IMG/VR virus record: IMGVR_UViG_3300019766_000005
Location: 1-36,632 of that record
Origin: a virus
Length of the DNA stretch: 36,632 bases
Reading direction: 5' to 3' (one strand)
The notes under the pieces are model-generated. The model was not told the origin of the DNA, made no database searches, and worked only from the letters and a program-made list of their open reading frames with translations. Below, piece by piece: positions 12,126 through 18,261 of the stretch (the first letter of the stretch is position 1; every line of letters starts with the position of its first letter). The position numbers were made by a program, and so were the translations under genes.

Positions 12126-12610
12126 TGGCTACAACAATAACAGGTAAGCTAAATAAGGCTGCTAATGAATTTCAAGCTGGTGCTTATACTGGCTTTGGTA
12201 TCCGTCTAGGTAAGCAGTATTACGACCGCGAAACAAAGCAGAAAGAATGGACTAATTACGAAGCGGCGGTATTCTCAAATAACACCCAGCAGATTGAGTT
12301 CTACCGCTCTAATCTAGTTGAAGGTGCGGTTGTTGAGATCACGGCAGAAGCTGAAAAGGTTAAGCAGTTTCAAGGCAATAACGGATTAGTGTTAAGTATT
12401 GAGCTGATTGATTGTAAGCTTGGTTATGTGCACTCAGGACAGCAACAAGGTTACGCACAACAACCACAACAAGCACCACAGCAGCCACAATACGCTCAAC
12501 AACCTTACACCGGCCAGCCGCAACAAATGCCTAATAGTAATCCTAACTACGATTACGCAGCCGCACAGAACGGAGCACCTCAAGGAAATTTCAACCAGCC
12601 CCAGCGGTAG
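12125..12610 (+). CDS. ssb: Single-stranded DNA-binding protein, short form (161 aa)
   Basis: Residues 1-100 fit the OB-fold of phage SSB proteins (TGKLNKAANEFQAGAYTGFG..., WTNYEAAVFSNN..., VVEITAEAEKVKQF...). Residues 105-160 are a flexible Gln/Pro-rich linker. The zero-frame stop ends the protein in NFNQPQR, without the acidic tip that SSBs use to recruit partner proteins. That tip (DDFDDDIPF) is encoded just downstream in the -1 frame, reached through a slippery heptamer, so a 191-residue long form is expected. It coats single strands during replication and recombination. Its neighbours are the annealase and NinG-like nuclease. Confidence 0.85.
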   Translation: MATTITGKLNKAANEFQAGAYTGFGIRLGKQYYDRETKQKEWTNYEAAVFSNNTQQIEFYRSNLVEGAVVEITAEAEKVKQFQGNNGLVLSIELIDCKLGYVHSGQQQGYAQQPQQAPQQPQYAQQPYTGQPQQMPNSNPNYDYAAAQNGAPQGNFNQPQR

Positions 12611-12699
12611 GGGTGCAAGTACCGCCAAGGTCTAATGCATTTGATGACTTTGATGATGATATTCCCTTTATGCGGATAATGAACGAATATATTTATTAA
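12586..12699 (+). other. -1 frameshift site and SSB tail extension
   Basis: The heptamer A-AAT-TTC (12586-12592) is in the exact X-XXY-YYZ register of the SSB frame. Slipping back one base gives 35 further residues, QPAPAVGVQVPPRSNAFDDF followed by DDDIPFMRIMNEYIY, with no intervening stop. A hairpin GCGGTA/TACCGC with a 10-base loop begins 11 bases after the heptamer and could stimulate slipping. The alternatives are a natural frameshift mutation or a one-base sequencing loss in the preceding A3T3 run. Confidence 0.7.
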
Positions 12700-12711
12700 G
12701 GAGATATGAAA

Positions 12712-12903
12712 ATGAGTATAACTAAATTTGGTAAAATAACTGAAAAAGATGGTGATTTACTGGTAGAGGGATTCACCTTCGATGGTGTTGATAGTTATAG
12801 AGATGCAATGCTATGTTTGCGTGATTATATAGTTGAAGCTATTGATACTGCTGTAAAGAGTAATGACATAGAGACTAATAATTGCACTATTACTGACATA
12901 TAA
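12712..12903 (+). CDS. Small hypothetical protein (63 aa)
   Basis: This acidic protein starts MSITKFGKITEKDGDLLVEG. AAGGAG lies only two bases before an in-frame ATG at 12706, but eight bases before this one, so 12712 is the better start. Predicted beta then helix. It follows the SSB tail end by 12 bases. No family was recognised. Confidence 0.55.
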   Translation: MSITKFGKITEKDGDLLVEGFTFDGVDSYRDAMLCLRDYIVEAIDTAVKSNDIETNNCTITDI

Positions 12904-12919
12904 CCCAGAGGTAACGAGT

Positions 12920-13126
12920 ATGAGCGGAGCGAAAGTCTCTTTTAAGCGACTTGTTAAAAGCTTTCTTTGCCGCCACGACTGGGATACGAATCTTGTGTTC
13001 TGTGGTAGCAGGAACACCCACCGAGAGATTAAAAGCTGCCACAAGTGCAAAAAATCTATCACTCTGTTTTCTGGAAATCGTCAGGAGTGGTACGACTACA
13101 ACGGTCTTGGTGAGGCAAAGAATTAA
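12920..13126 (+). CDS. Small zinc-binding-like protein (68 aa)
   Basis: The product has CRHDW at 17-21, a middle Cys and CHKC at about 40-43 with flanking His. This arrangement is seen in small phage proteins of the RNA-polymerase- or nuclease-associated zinc-ribbon type (LVKSFLCRHDW...SCHKCKKS). The start has a weak AGAGGTAACG ribosome site 17 bases after the preceding stop. Metal binding is inferred from residues only. Confidence 0.55.
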   Translation: MSGAKVSFKRLVKSFLCRHDWDTNLVFCGSRNTHREIKSCHKCKKSITLFSGNRQEWYDYNGLGEAKN

Positions 13127-13134
13127 CTTATAAC

Positions 13135-13174
13135 AACACGATACAGGGCGGCGCGTCCCTGTGATCTCAGTGTT
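13135..13174 (+). other. Long hairpin between genes
   Basis: AACAC/GTGTT, then GAT/ATC, then ACAGGG/CCCTGT form nested stems with one small bulge and an eight-base loop. No T run follows, so it is not a classic terminator. It may be an mRNA-processing or protein-binding site. Confidence 0.5.
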
Positions 13175-13196
13175 ATTAAATAAACAAAGGTGATTT

Positions 13197-13370
13197 ATGA
13201 TTGAAAACATACAACAAACAGCTTTATTAATTGCGGTTATTCTTTTTGTGATTATAAGCAAAACGAAATACGACTCATATCATTACCTAGTGGCGGGATT
13301 AATGATTTTATCTTTTTGGCTTTCTTTTGCTGTTTTGCTAGGTACGACATTCATTAGGATTTGGCAGTGA
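13197..13370 (+). CDS. Small two-span membrane protein (57 aa)
   Basis: Two hydrophobic segments (about 8-20 and 30-52) are separated by a basic turn (SKTKYDSYHY), predicting a hairpin membrane protein. AAAGGTG precedes the ATG. The next gene starts inside its last codons. Holin-like topology is noted, but the gene is far from the lysis genes. Confidence 0.6.
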   Translation: MIENIQQTALLIAVILFVIISKTKYDSYHYLVAGLMILSFWLSFAVLLGTTFIRIWQ

Positions 13371-13798
13371 CCACGGTTAACAGCGATAAAAGCCTTGAAG
13401 AAGTAATAAGTCTTTTACGCCAAAGTTACGCAGAATATAAGTACTTGGATGTTGAGATAAAAGTACAAGGCAAAGCTAGGAGTGGGCAGCAAAGAAAAGC
13501 ACTCCAAGTCTACTGTCAAAAAATGGCTGAAAAGCTTAATGATGCAGGAATTGATCATGCTGAATGGGAGTGCTATTTAAGGGACAGAGGCTTGGAAACC
13601 CATTGGACTGAGGATTCATTTAAGGGGTTATTTAAGTCATACGCTGGGTATTTATATCCCGAAATCATAAATAAAAAAGGTGAGCCAAAAACAAGCAAAC
13701 TAAAGCGCGACCAGATGACAAAAGTGTATGAATTGGTAAACATGCGAATAAGTACACTTTGGGGATGCGGTATGCAATGGCCAAGTAATGAGAGGTAA
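13367..13798 (+). CDS. NinB-like / recombination-accessory protein (143 aa)
   Basis: The segment ARSGQQRKALQVYCQKMAEK followed by LNDAGIDHAEW (about 37-68) matches a family of phage proteins near nin-type genes (S..Q..ALH.Y...LAE.LNDAG). It continues with the characteristic W..., K.L.K..., ...VYELVN ending. They are often described as NinB-related, but the link is distant and the biochemical role uncertain. GTG at 13367 was chosen over the TTG at 13361 because TTAGGA is then correctly spaced. It lies directly before the NinG-like nuclease gene. Confidence 0.55.
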   Translation: MTTVNSDKSLEEVISLLRQSYAEYKYLDVEIKVQGKARSGQQRKALQVYCQKMAEKLNDAGIDHAEWECYLRDRGLETHWTEDSFKGLFKSYAGYLYPEIINKKGEPKTSKLKRDQMTKVYELVNMRISTLWGCGMQWPSNER

Positions 13799-13800
13799 AT

Positions 13801-14220
13801 ATGGGTATTAAAGTAAATCCAGCAGATCAAGCGTTTAGTAAATGTGTAAGAGCAGCTAACGCTTACACTTGCTATAAGTGCGATGTTCAGTATGACAGAT
13901 CTAGTTCAGGTCTGCATTGCTCGCATAATTTCTCACGCCGTCACCGCACTATTCGATGGTGCAAGGAAAATGCCCTACCTTTGTGCTTTGGGTGTCATCA
14001 GTGGTTTGGTGGCAATCCAGCAGACTCAGGGCAATGGCTAGAGCAGGAGATAGGCGAGGGCGCTATTCAGGTATTAAGAGAAAAGCGTGATTCAAAGGTT
14101 AAGGTGTCAAAACTAGAAGAAAAGGACATAGCAAAGCATTACCGAGAGCAGTTAAAAGCTATCGAGAAAAAGCGTGATTCTGGCCAAACCGGATACATTG
14201 ATTTTGAAAGCTGGCAGTAG
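13801..14220 (+). CDS. NinG/Rap-like recombination nuclease (139 aa)
   Basis: Residues 15-75 carry CYKC, LHCSHNFSRRHRTIRW and LCFGCHQWFGGNP. This Cys/His set is typical of lambda NinG (Rap), a zinc-containing nuclease that cuts recombination intermediates. The C-terminal third (VLREKRDSKVKVSKLEEK...) is a charged helix, as in the family. It starts two bases after the NinB-like stop. Together with the Rad52-like protein and SSB it makes a full phage recombination set. Confidence 0.8.
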   Translation: MGIKVNPADQAFSKCVRAANAYTCYKCDVQYDRSSSGLHCSHNFSRRHRTIRWCKENALPLCFGCHQWFGGNPADSGQWLEQEIGEGAIQVLREKRDSKVKVSKLEEKDIAKHYREQLKAIEKKRDSGQTGYIDFESWQ

Positions 14221-14278
14221 TTGGTAGTTTTTGCCAATGATTTAGCTTTAATTTGGTAGTTTTTGCCAGTGATAAAAT
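14221..14278 (+). promoter_or_regulatory. Paired 17-bp operator and extended -10 promoter
   Basis: A perfect TTGGTAGTTTTTGCCAA (14221-14237) is followed 32 bp later by a near-perfect TTGGTAGTTTTTGCCAG (14253-14269), then TGA and TAAAAT (14273-14278). This is the strongest pair in the genome. It begins one base after the preceding stop and drives the small-gene block starting at 14323. Confidence 0.85.
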
Positions 14279-14322
14279 AAGAATAAGCACTACAATTAAT
14301 TTGTAATCACAGGAGATCAGCC

Positions 14323-14517
14323 ATGCACGACAAAATAAAACTAATACGCGAAGCATTAAACGCCGCACAGGATGCAGAGATAAAGCTATCAGGATTAGCA
14401 ATCGAAGCATTGAAAGAAGTAAACGAGTACCTATTCTCAGTAGAAGAGCAAATTCAAGCACTTGAGAGTGAGCTGGAAGTATTGAATATCGAAAAAGGAG
14501 CAATACCACATGGATAA
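14323..14517 (+). CDS. Small helical protein (64 aa)
   Basis: The product is acidic and almost fully helical with a heptad pattern (MHDKIKLIREALNAAQDAEI...EEQIQALESELEVLNIEKG), so it is probably a dimeric coiled coil. It is the first gene after a paired-operator promoter, with CAGGAGATC as ribosome site. The next gene overlaps it by eight bases. The role is unknown. Confidence 0.65.
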   Translation: MHDKIKLIREALNAAQDAEIKLSGLAIEALKEVNEYLFSVEEQIQALESELEVLNIEKGAIPHG

Positions 14518-14842
14518 CCATGATATTAAACTTAGGGCATGGGATGGCAGATTTAATCAATTTGTATATTTCAATGCTCTTTCAGGTTTACACAGCCTAG
14601 AACCAAAAGCGCCCACCATGCAATACACTGGATACAACTATAAAGACACAGAAGAAAAAATGTTTACTGGTGATGTGGTTTATATCGCAGGACTTGGAAA
14701 TTGTGAAATTGGAATTGATAAGTTTTACGGAATAGTGGCTATTCAGGGTAAGTATGAGACACCGCTAATTGATTGTATATTAGAAGGTGACTACCCAGTT
14801 AAACTAGGTGATAAATATCAAAATCCGGAGCTATTAAAATGA
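14510..14842 (+). CDS. YopX-family protein (110 aa)
   Basis: The YopX pattern is clear: IKLRAWDGRFNQF at 6-18, MQYTGYNYKDTEEKMFTGDV (about 37-56) followed by GNCEIGIDKFYGIV, and NPELL at the end. These small beta-barrel proteins are widespread in phages, and their function is not established. AAAAGGAG lies before the ATG, and the next gene overlaps its end by four bases. Confidence 0.8.
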   Translation: MDNHDIKLRAWDGRFNQFVYFNALSGLHSLEPKAPTMQYTGYNYKDTEEKMFTGDVVYIAGLGNCEIGIDKFYGIVAIQGKYETPLIDCILEGDYPVKLGDKYQNPELLK

Positions 14843-15021
14843 TTAAGGATGATAAAGAGCAAGGCAAAGGCATATTAGCCTTTATATGTATGATTATGTT
14901 TTTAGCTATATTCTTTTTTGTGAGTAATGAGCACTTTAAAGAAGAGCTAAAGGTTCAAACTGGAACGCCTAAGTATGATGCAAAGGCGCAACTAATAGCG
15001 GCAGGGGTGATAGAGGATTAG
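14839..15021 (+). CDS. Small single-span membrane protein (60 aa)
   Basis: A basic start (MIKDDKEQGKG) precedes one hydrophobic helix at about 12-30 (ILAFICMIMFLAIFFFVS) and a soluble tail of about 30 residues ending IAAGVIED. The orientation and size resemble inner-membrane spanin or exclusion proteins. The next promoter's first operator overlaps its stop codon. Confidence 0.6.
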   Translation: MIKDDKEQGKGILAFICMIMFLAIFFFVSNEHFKEELKVQTGTPKYDAKAQLIAAGVIED

Positions 15022-15073
15022 CAAAAACTACCAAGCAAAGGTCAAACTTGGAAGATTTGGCCAATTACACTAC
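15018..15073 (+). promoter_or_regulatory. Paired 17-bp operator (inverted pair)
   Basis: TTAGCAAAAACTACCAA (15018-15034, reverse orientation) is followed 30 bp later by TTGGAAGATTTGGCCAA (15048-15064). The predicted -10 position (TTA CACTAC) is weak. A CATAAT/TACAAT stretch near 15088-15096 may serve instead for the gene at 15118. Confidence 0.6.
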
Positions 15074-15117
15074 CCATCTAATCCCGCATAATACAATCTC
15101 AATCACAGGGGTACATT

Positions 15118-15366
15118 ATGAAATTCACACTAGAGCAAGCAATACACGAAAACGTAAAAATCATGCTAATTGATAGCTCAATTGACACTCAATCAGATAT
15201 GAATTGCGCAGTGGATGCAATTAGAGCATTTGATGAGATGATGTTAAGCGTAGGGGTGTTTAACGATACAGAGCATATGTATTTACTTGTAAATGGTCAG
15301 CCTATTGATTATGCGCAAGTCACTAATGAAGATGATTTGTTAAAGTTGCTGGAGGTGCAAGTATGA
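15118..15366 (+). CDS. Hypothetical protein (82 aa)
   Basis: This acidic alpha/beta protein begins MKFTLEQAIHENVKIMLIDS and has no motif that was recognised. Clear ribosome site CAGGGGT. It opens a run of overlapping small genes ending at 16161. Spacing and composition match the surrounding phage genes. Confidence 0.65.
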   Translation: MKFTLEQAIHENVKIMLIDSSIDTQSDMNCAVDAIRAFDEMMLSVGVFNDTEHMYLLVNGQPIDYAQVTNEDDLLKLLEVQV

Positions 15367-15578
15367 AAAACGCAGATATGCCAGCAATGCCATTTGAAGG
15401 CTGTCAAAATAATGGTATTCAGCCGTCATCAGGACTAACCAAGCGCGAACACTTTGCAGCTATGGCTATGCAGGGTCTTTTAGGCTCATTTGGTGTTCAT
15501 GATGTCACTGCTTATGATGAAATTGCCAGTGATGCAGTTATGGCAGCAGACGCACTACCAAAGGAGCTAGAAAAATGA
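15363..15578 (+). CDS. Small phage protein of the 'GLTKREHFAAMAMQGLL' family (71 aa)
   Basis: The start MKNADMPAMPFEGCQNNGIQ and the core GLTKREHFAAMAMQGLLGSF match a very common short phage protein in which A.PAMP..., GLTKRE.FA..AMQGLL and ...A..AD.L are conserved. Its role is unknown. It overlaps the preceding and following genes by four bases each, indicating coupled translation. Confidence 0.75.
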   Translation: MKNADMPAMPFEGCQNNGIQPSSGLTKREHFAAMAMQGLLGSFGVHDVTAYDEIASDAVMAADALPKELEK

Positions 15579-15934
15579 AACTAACACGCGAGCAAGTGTC
15601 ACAGCTTAGTGATGTAGAGCTTAATCTGGCTATGATTTGGTTGTACTGGGATAAGAAAATACAAAAGAATTACACTTACATGTGCAGTCTTTATAAATTT
15701 GGTTTGCTTAAGACTAAAATAGAATACTTAACCGACTACAACCTGACTATGCCGCTGGTGATCAAACACAAAATATTGCACTCGATTCACTATTGCGCCA
15801 GTGGATTGGATGATAAGCCAATATACAAGGCTTACGGTCAATTTAAGTGCAGAACAGAATCAGAATATTGTCCTGCATTGCTTAGAGCTTATTGTGAATG
15901 CCTTGTGCTAATAGCAATGGAGCGTGAAGAGTGA
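15575..15934 (+). CDS. Hypothetical protein, possibly NinX/DUF2591-like (119 aa)
   Basis: The outline (LTREQVSQLSDVELNLAMIW, a DYNLTMPLVIKHKI segment near 53-66 and ALLRAYCECLVLIAMEREE at the end) resembles NinX/DUF2591 proteins. In that family a short acidic N-terminal motif is followed by a D(Y/W)...P.I...I block and a helical end. The match is loose. It is cytoplasmic, and NinX function is unknown. Confidence 0.5.
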   Translation: MKLTREQVSQLSDVELNLAMIWLYWDKKIQKNYTYMCSLYKFGLLKTKIEYLTDYNLTMPLVIKHKILHSIHYCASGLDDKPIYKAYGQFKCRTESEYCPALLRAYCECLVLIAMEREE

Positions 15935-16161
15935 GCGATGCTGAGCAATACCCAGAAAAGATACGACAATGCCATAACAAGCTAATGACCATGCAAGCTA
16001 ACAGACTTAATGAAATGGAGTTAGAAATAGGTACTAAGTCATTACGAGCACTAGAGAAGATGATTAAGCATCTATCTAAAAGCGGTGATGGTGAGGTATT
16101 AAGAATGGCATTAGAAGAAAGAAACCGGATAAGCGAGTATCTGTATTCTATAAACAAGTAA
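15931..16161 (+). CDS. Small helical protein (76 aa)
   Basis: The product is charged and helical throughout (MSDAEQYPEKIRQCHNKLMT...), with a likely coiled coil at about 15-45. GTGAGCG-type sequence at the start overlaps the previous stop. No family is recognised. It is the last gene of this overlapping block. Confidence 0.6.
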   Translation: MSDAEQYPEKIRQCHNKLMTMQANRLNEMELEIGTKSLRALEKMIKHLSKSGDGEVLRMALEERNRISEYLYSINK

Positions 16162-16188
16162 TACACAGGATATTAACAGGGGTTAGAG

Positions 16189-16740
16189 ATGAGATTAAGA
16201 AAGGGCAATAAAGATCATTTAGATATGATCAAAACTAAAAAGCCAGCAATTATTAGGGATAATAAAGTTGGAACTGTATTTTATATTGGTGATTGCTATG
16301 AAAAACCAAAAAGCAAGATTGAAGATTGGTTTAATAGAAAGCCTATAAAATGGTCAACAAGAAGTATGCTTGATCACCCTAGTTATCTTGCTGACTTAAA
16401 AGGGCCGTTTATTTGTCTGAATGTAGATTGCGGGCTTCTTAGTTATCGCCATTATTTTTATATGCAAGATTTCAAAACACACAATGAGCTAAAGGAGCGC
16501 ATCAAGGGGGAAATTGCCACTGTACAGCCTGTCTTTAATGACTACAGCCTTGGAAAGGAGAGCCTTAAGTCAGCAGAGGAAAGGCTTGGGATAATAAAAT
16601 ACGGCTCTAGAGATAAGAAAAAGATTGAATCAAAAGAGACTTATGACGAGCCTAGTGGTAGTACAGTAGCATTGCTTAGTATTCTTGGTTTGGTGGCTTT
16701 TTGTCTTGCTATTTACTCTATTGTTTCAGTTGGCGGCTAG
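16189..16740 (+). CDS. Hypothetical protein with C-terminal membrane anchor (183 aa)
   Basis: About 150 soluble residues of mixed alpha/beta character (for example WSTRSMLDHPSYLADLKGPF near 52-71) are followed by a charged linker. One hydrophobic helix lies at the very end (about 160-180, VALLSILGLVAFCLAIYSIV). This is a tail-anchored layout with the bulk probably in the cytoplasm. CAGGGGT precedes the ATG. The function is not recognised; host-membrane interference is one possibility. Confidence 0.6.
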   Translation: MRLRKGNKDHLDMIKTKKPAIIRDNKVGTVFYIGDCYEKPKSKIEDWFNRKPIKWSTRSMLDHPSYLADLKGPFICLNVDCGLLSYRHYFYMQDFKTHNELKERIKGEIATVQPVFNDYSLGKESLKSAEERLGIIKYGSRDKKKIESKETYDEPSGSTVALLSILGLVAFCLAIYSIVSVGG

Positions 16741-16753
16741 GTACAATCGGAGG

Positions 16754-16790
16754 GGTTAGATTTTATTCTTTAAAATGGTAGAATCTGACC
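16754..16790 (+). other. 12-bp hairpin upstream of small-gene cluster
   Basis: GGTTAGATTTTA and TAGAATCTGACC pair over 12 positions (two G-U) around a 13-base loop that contains TAAAAT. There is no T run after it. It lies between a stop codon and the lysine-rich peptide gene. It could be an operator, an RNA-processing signal or a weak terminator. Confidence 0.5.
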
Positions 16791-16810
16791 ATTAATCAAA
16801 AGGTGACAGC

Positions 16811-16921
16811 ATGAAAACCACAACAAAGAAGCCAACAAAGAAAACAAAGAAGCCAGCAAAGAAAAAGACGATTGCAGCATCAGGCGGGAATGGAAAACAA
16901 CGGAAGCCGGATTATGCTTAG
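16811..16921 (+). CDS. Lysine-rich basic peptide (36 aa)
   Basis: The product MKTTTKKPTKKTKKPAKKKT... is about one-third lysine with a histone-H1-like KKPxKK pattern, so it should bind nucleic acid or be very extended. AAAGGTGACAGC precedes the ATG at good spacing. The next gene begins inside it in another frame. It is too short for family assignment. Confidence 0.55.
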   Translation: MKTTTKKPTKKTKKPAKKKTIAASGGNGKQRKPDYA

Positions 16922-17384
16922 TATAGTATCCCCTGTTCTATTAGTTTTTGTGGTTATGTTGTCATTAGCTGGGCAAGCATGGCATAGGCTGCTATGCGCT
17001 ATAATGGTTATTGTCCCCACAGTTATTCATTATTATTTTTTTGATAGTGAGACAGGGGCTGTATATTACGGCTCAGCAATGGGATTTAGCGCACTTACGA
17101 TAGCATTGCTTCAATTTATTAAGCCAAACGGCAAGCCCTCTGAATTAGTTGTCCATCTTCAAATTATCTCTTATGCGTTATTAATGGCTAACATAGCAGG
17201 CTACTTTATGTGGTATGCCTATATATCACCTGCGTGGTACAATGGAATATGTTTATTCCTTGCAGTTATAGAAGCTGCTAGGCTATTGATTCATACCGAC
17301 GGCGATAAAAAAGATGGAATTGATGGCCGCTATTATAATTTCAATAATAATGCTAATAAGCGCGGCTTGGGTAGTGGGGGCTAA
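16890..17384 (+). CDS. Multi-span membrane protein (164 aa)
   Basis: Four to five hydrophobic segments fill residues 5-130 (for example SIVSPVLLVFVVMLSLAG and LCAIMVIVPTVIHYYFF). A polar Asn/Gly-rich tail follows (YYNFNNNANKRGLGSGG). GGCGGGA precedes the ATG at 16890; an earlier in-frame TTG has no good site. It is followed six bases later by a single-span holin-like gene. Location just before the terminase genes, where many phages keep holins, suggests a lysis or membrane role. Confidence 0.6.
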   Translation: MENNGSRIMLSIVSPVLLVFVVMLSLAGQAWHRLLCAIMVIVPTVIHYYFFDSETGAVYYGSAMGFSALTIALLQFIKPNGKPSELVVHLQIISYALLMANIAGYFMWYAYISPAWYNGICLFLAVIEAARLLIHTDGDKKDGIDGRYYNFNNNANKRGLGSGG

Positions 17385-17389
17385 TATCT

Positions 17390-17596
17390 ATGAACGACAT
17401 AAAGCAGCAAATAGTCGAGCCGATATTAACAAACCCTAAGACTCAGGCATTAGTGGCCAGCTCTACTGTAGGAATAAGCGCAGGCTCAAGTACCATGGAA
17501 AGCTTGCAAAACATATTTGGGTTATTAGGTATGGTGCTAGGCTGTGTGCTTAGTGCGGTATTAATATATAAGAATTTAAAAGAGCTTAAAAAATAA
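17390..17596 (+). CDS. Holin-like single-span membrane protein (68 aa)
   Basis: A polar N-terminal half (MNDIKQQIVEPILTNPKTQA...) precedes one transmembrane helix at about 42-60 (IFGLLGMVLGCVLSAVLIY) and a short basic tail (KNLKELKK). Size, single helix and basic end fit class III-type phage holins, though no specific family was identified. It sits directly after the multi-span protein and upstream of terminase. The peptidase gene lies at the other end of the late operon. Confidence 0.5.
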   Translation: MNDIKQQIVEPILTNPKTQALVASSTVGISAGSSTMESLQNIFGLLGMVLGCVLSAVLIYKNLKELKK

Positions 17597-17608
17597 CAGG
17601 GGTGTTAT

Positions 17609-17749
17609 ATGGGTTCCATAAAAGATATTAAAACTGGTGATAAAATAGCCATAGAAGGCTTAAATGTATCACCTACTGGGAAGATGTATTTTGGCAAGAA
17701 AAAGAAAACAGGTAGAAAAAAGCCAGACCATATTTTAATTGCTAATTAA
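17609..17749 (+). CDS. Small basic protein (46 aa)
   Basis: The product MGSIKDIKTGDKIAIEGLNV... has a beta-rich first half and a run of lysines (GKKKKTGRKK at about 29-38). CAGGGGTG before the ATG is a strong ribosome site. It may bind nucleic acid. It is the last gene before the terminase leader. Confidence 0.6.
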   Translation: MGSIKDIKTGDKIAIEGLNVSPTGKMYFGKKKKTGRKKPDHILIAN

Positions 17750-17763
17750 ACGGTTTCTAGTGC

Positions 17764-17816
17764 GCCTCAGGCTAGACTAAAACCCCTGTGATACTGAGGC
17801 AACCTTTAACAGGGGT
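17764..17816 (+). promoter_or_regulatory. Possible H-type pseudoknot masking the small-terminase ribosome site
   Basis: GCCTCAG (17764-17770) pairs exactly with CTGAGGC (17794-17800), and ACCCCTGT (17782-17789) pairs exactly with ACAGGGGT (17809-17816). The order A-B-A'-B' is a classic H-type pseudoknot with linkers of 11, 4 and 8 bases. The last segment includes AGGGGT, the ribosome site of the gene starting at 17827. Folding would therefore hide it. A regulatory role is inferred. Confidence 0.55.
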
Positions 17817-17826
17817 AGTGGATATT

Positions 17827-18261
17827 ATGGAAACAGGCAGACCAACTAAGTACAAAGAAGAATACGACAAGCAAGCATATTTGCATTGCAAGCTAGGGGC
17901 GGCTGATAAAGAATTAGCTGCTCTTTTTAGTGTTTCCGAGTCAACGCTTAATAATTGGAAGCATGACCACCCAAGCTTTTTGGAGTCCCTAAAAAAGGGT
18001 AAAGACGAATTTGACACTAATGGTGTTGAAAATGCCTTACTTAAACGCGCTCTAGGTATGAGTGTGGTAGAGACTCGATTGAATGGTGGTGGCGATGATG
18101 ACCAAGCCTCCGCAGCAGTAGAAACAACAAAAGAACTGCCACCTGACCCTACCGCTTGTATATTCTGGCTTAAGAACCGTAGACCTGAAAGATGGCGCGA
18201 TAAGCAAGAGCAAGTACAGGTTCAAATGTCTCATGAAGAATGGCTTGAAAGTCTTAAGTGA
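17827..18261 (+). CDS. Terminase small subunit (144 aa)
   Basis: The product begins METGRPTKYKEEYDKQAYLH, with a helix-turn-helix at about 22-45 (AADKELAALFSVSESTLNNW) and a C-terminal PTACIFWLKNRRPERWRDKQ. All are typical of phage terminase small subunits, which form rings, recognise the packaging start on DNA and stimulate the large subunit. ATG at 17827 was chosen because a longer frame would start inside the leader pseudoknot. Its stop overlaps the large-subunit start (TGATG). Confidence 0.9.
   Translation: METGRPTKYKEEYDKQAYLHCKLGAADKELAALFSVSESTLNNWKHDHPSFLESLKKGKDEFDTNGVENALLKRALGMSVVETRLNGGGDDDQASAAVETTKELPPDPTACIFWLKNRRPERWRDKQEQVQVQMSHEEWLESLK

Noticed and set aside
12408-12635. 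75-aa frame overlapping the SSB linker
   Set aside because: It is in the +1 frame, His/Asn-rich and a shadow of CAA repeats; it does not contain the acidic tail, which lies in the -1 frame.
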